Assembly (NCBI GenBank): GCA_905215395.1
Contig: CAJMQA010000221.1
Location: 1 to 5,872 of the forward strand
Length of the DNA stretch: 5,872 bases
Direction: 5' to 3'
From: an uncultured bacterium
Lineage (GTDB): Bacteria; Bacteroidota; Bacteroidia; Bacteroidales; Marinifilaceae
Shown here piece after piece: positions 5,253-5,872 of the stretch. Each line of letters starts with the position of its first letter. Position 1 is the first letter of the stretch. The notes below the pieces were generated by a model that ran no database searches, had not been told where the DNA came from, and saw nothing but the letters and a program-made list of their open reading frames with translations. The position numbers and the translations under genes are program-made.

Positions 5253-5872
5253 TTATCTAATTATCCGTTTGATCTTGTTGGCCTTTTGTATCAGACCTTT
5301 TACCCCCTCCTCATCATAATCGGCAATGTGCTTTTTAAACTCCTGCAATTTTTCGATATACGTATCCAATACCGTCAGCACATTGTCTTTATTTTGAGAA
5401 AATATCGGAGCCCACATGTCCGCATTACTTTTGGCCAATCTTACTGTGGATGAGAATCCTCCGGAAGCCAGATCAAAAATATTCTTTTCATTCTTTTCCT
5501 TTTCCAGGACTGTCAACGCCAGGGCAAAAGAGGTAATGTGCGATATATGTGAGATATAGGCAGTATGCATATCATGATGTGCCGCCCGCATAAAGATAAC
5601 TCTCATATTCAAACAATCATACATTTTTTTTATCAATTCTACAGCCCTGATATCAGAATCCTCCGCATTGCAGATAATTCCGGCCCTCCCGTCAAATAAT
5701 CCCGGCAATGCAGCCCAAGGACCCGAATACTCTGTTCCGGCCATCGGGTGTCCTGCCACAAAATTTCTCCGGTGAGGATGGTAACGTACCATATCATTTA
5801 TCTTTTCTTTAGTAGAACAAACATAAGTAACCACCTGATGTTCTTCCCTGACCTTATCCAGCATATCCGGAC
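5253..5872 (-). CDS. tyrA: Prephenate dehydrogenase, partial (N-terminus beyond the window edge)
   Basis: NAD(P)-dependent oxidative decarboxylation of prephenate to 4-hydroxyphenylpyruvate, the tyrosine branch. The reading frame stays open to the last base (codons for Pro and Asp precede the Met at 5864), so that Met is internal. The Rossmann GxGxxG segment, roughly 75-80 residues, is outside the window. Numbered from the Met at 5864, visible motifs are VTYVCSTKEKI (12-22, equivalent to the usual VTDVGSxK turn), GHPMAGTEYSGPWAA (38-52) with the conserved substrate-binding histidine, LFDGRAGI (56-63), HHDMHTAYISHISHITSFALA (96-116), the dimerisation and active-site helix, and DLASGGFSSTVRLAKSNADMW (131-151). 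No ACT domain follows; the protein ends in KANKIKRIIR. The order tyrA then DAHP synthase/chorismate mutase on one strand, 18 bp apart, indicates an operon whose second enzyme makes the prephenate used by TyrA. Confidence 0.93.
   Translation of the reverse strand, partial: PDMLDKVREEHQVVTYVCSTKEKINDMVRYHPHRRNFVAGHPMAGTEYSGPWAALPGLFDGRAGIICNAEDSDIRAVELIKKMYDCLNMRVIFMRAAHHDMHTAYISHISHITSFALALTVLEKEKNEKNIFDLASGGFSSTVRLAKSNADMWAPIFSQNKDNVLTVLDTYIEKLQEFKKHIADYDEEGVKGLIQKANKIKRIIR

Noticed and set aside
4732..5319. Long plus-strand open frame (195 codons) opposite the DAHP synthase and tyrA end
   Set aside because: It lies antisense to a clearly conserved enzyme, its product has no recognisable domain, and it is biased towards residues expected from reading the opposite strand.

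Overview
The window looks like a chromosomal segment of a Bacteroidales (Bacteroidota) bacterium. Four things point there. A perfect Bacteroidetes-type promoter (TTTG, 19 bp, TATTTTTG) drives the first gene. Start codons follow A-rich leaders instead of Shine-Dalgarno sites. A DAHP synthase with a C-terminal chorismate mutase lies next to tyrA. An ECF sigma factor is followed by a YLDG-type anti-sigma protein and an outer-membrane beta-barrel. The genus cannot be fixed from this sequence alone.

Layout. Positions 32-1036 (minus) hold a tRNA-dihydrouridine synthase of the DusB type, with its own promoter at 1113-1143. Divergent from it, and all on the plus strand, are four tightly or moderately spaced genes: a small protein of unknown function (1129-1668), an ECF sigma factor (1712-2197), a single-pass membrane protein that is probably its anti-sigma factor (2201-3073, only 3 bp after the sigma stop), and a secreted outer-membrane beta-barrel protein (3147-4070). 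A strong 13-bp hairpin (4087-4118) then separates this group from the convergent aromatic amino-acid genes on the minus strand. Those are bifunctional DAHP synthase/chorismate mutase (4140-5234) and, upstream of it and 18 bp away, prephenate dehydrogenase tyrA. The N-terminal part of tyrA lies beyond the right edge of the window.

How they work together. The fused DAHP synthase/chorismate mutase performs the first committed step of the shikimate pathway and the chorismate-to-prephenate step. TyrA then takes prephenate towards tyrosine, so the pair forms an aromatic/tyrosine operon. The plus-strand set reads as a self-contained envelope signalling module: a cytoplasmic sigma factor, an inner-membrane anti-sigma factor with a long proline-rich periplasmic arm, and a barrel protein in the outer membrane. 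Neither its signal nor its regulon is visible here. There are no tRNA or rRNA genes, CRISPR arrays, insertion sequences or long repeats, and no gene-free stretch longer than about 100 bp.
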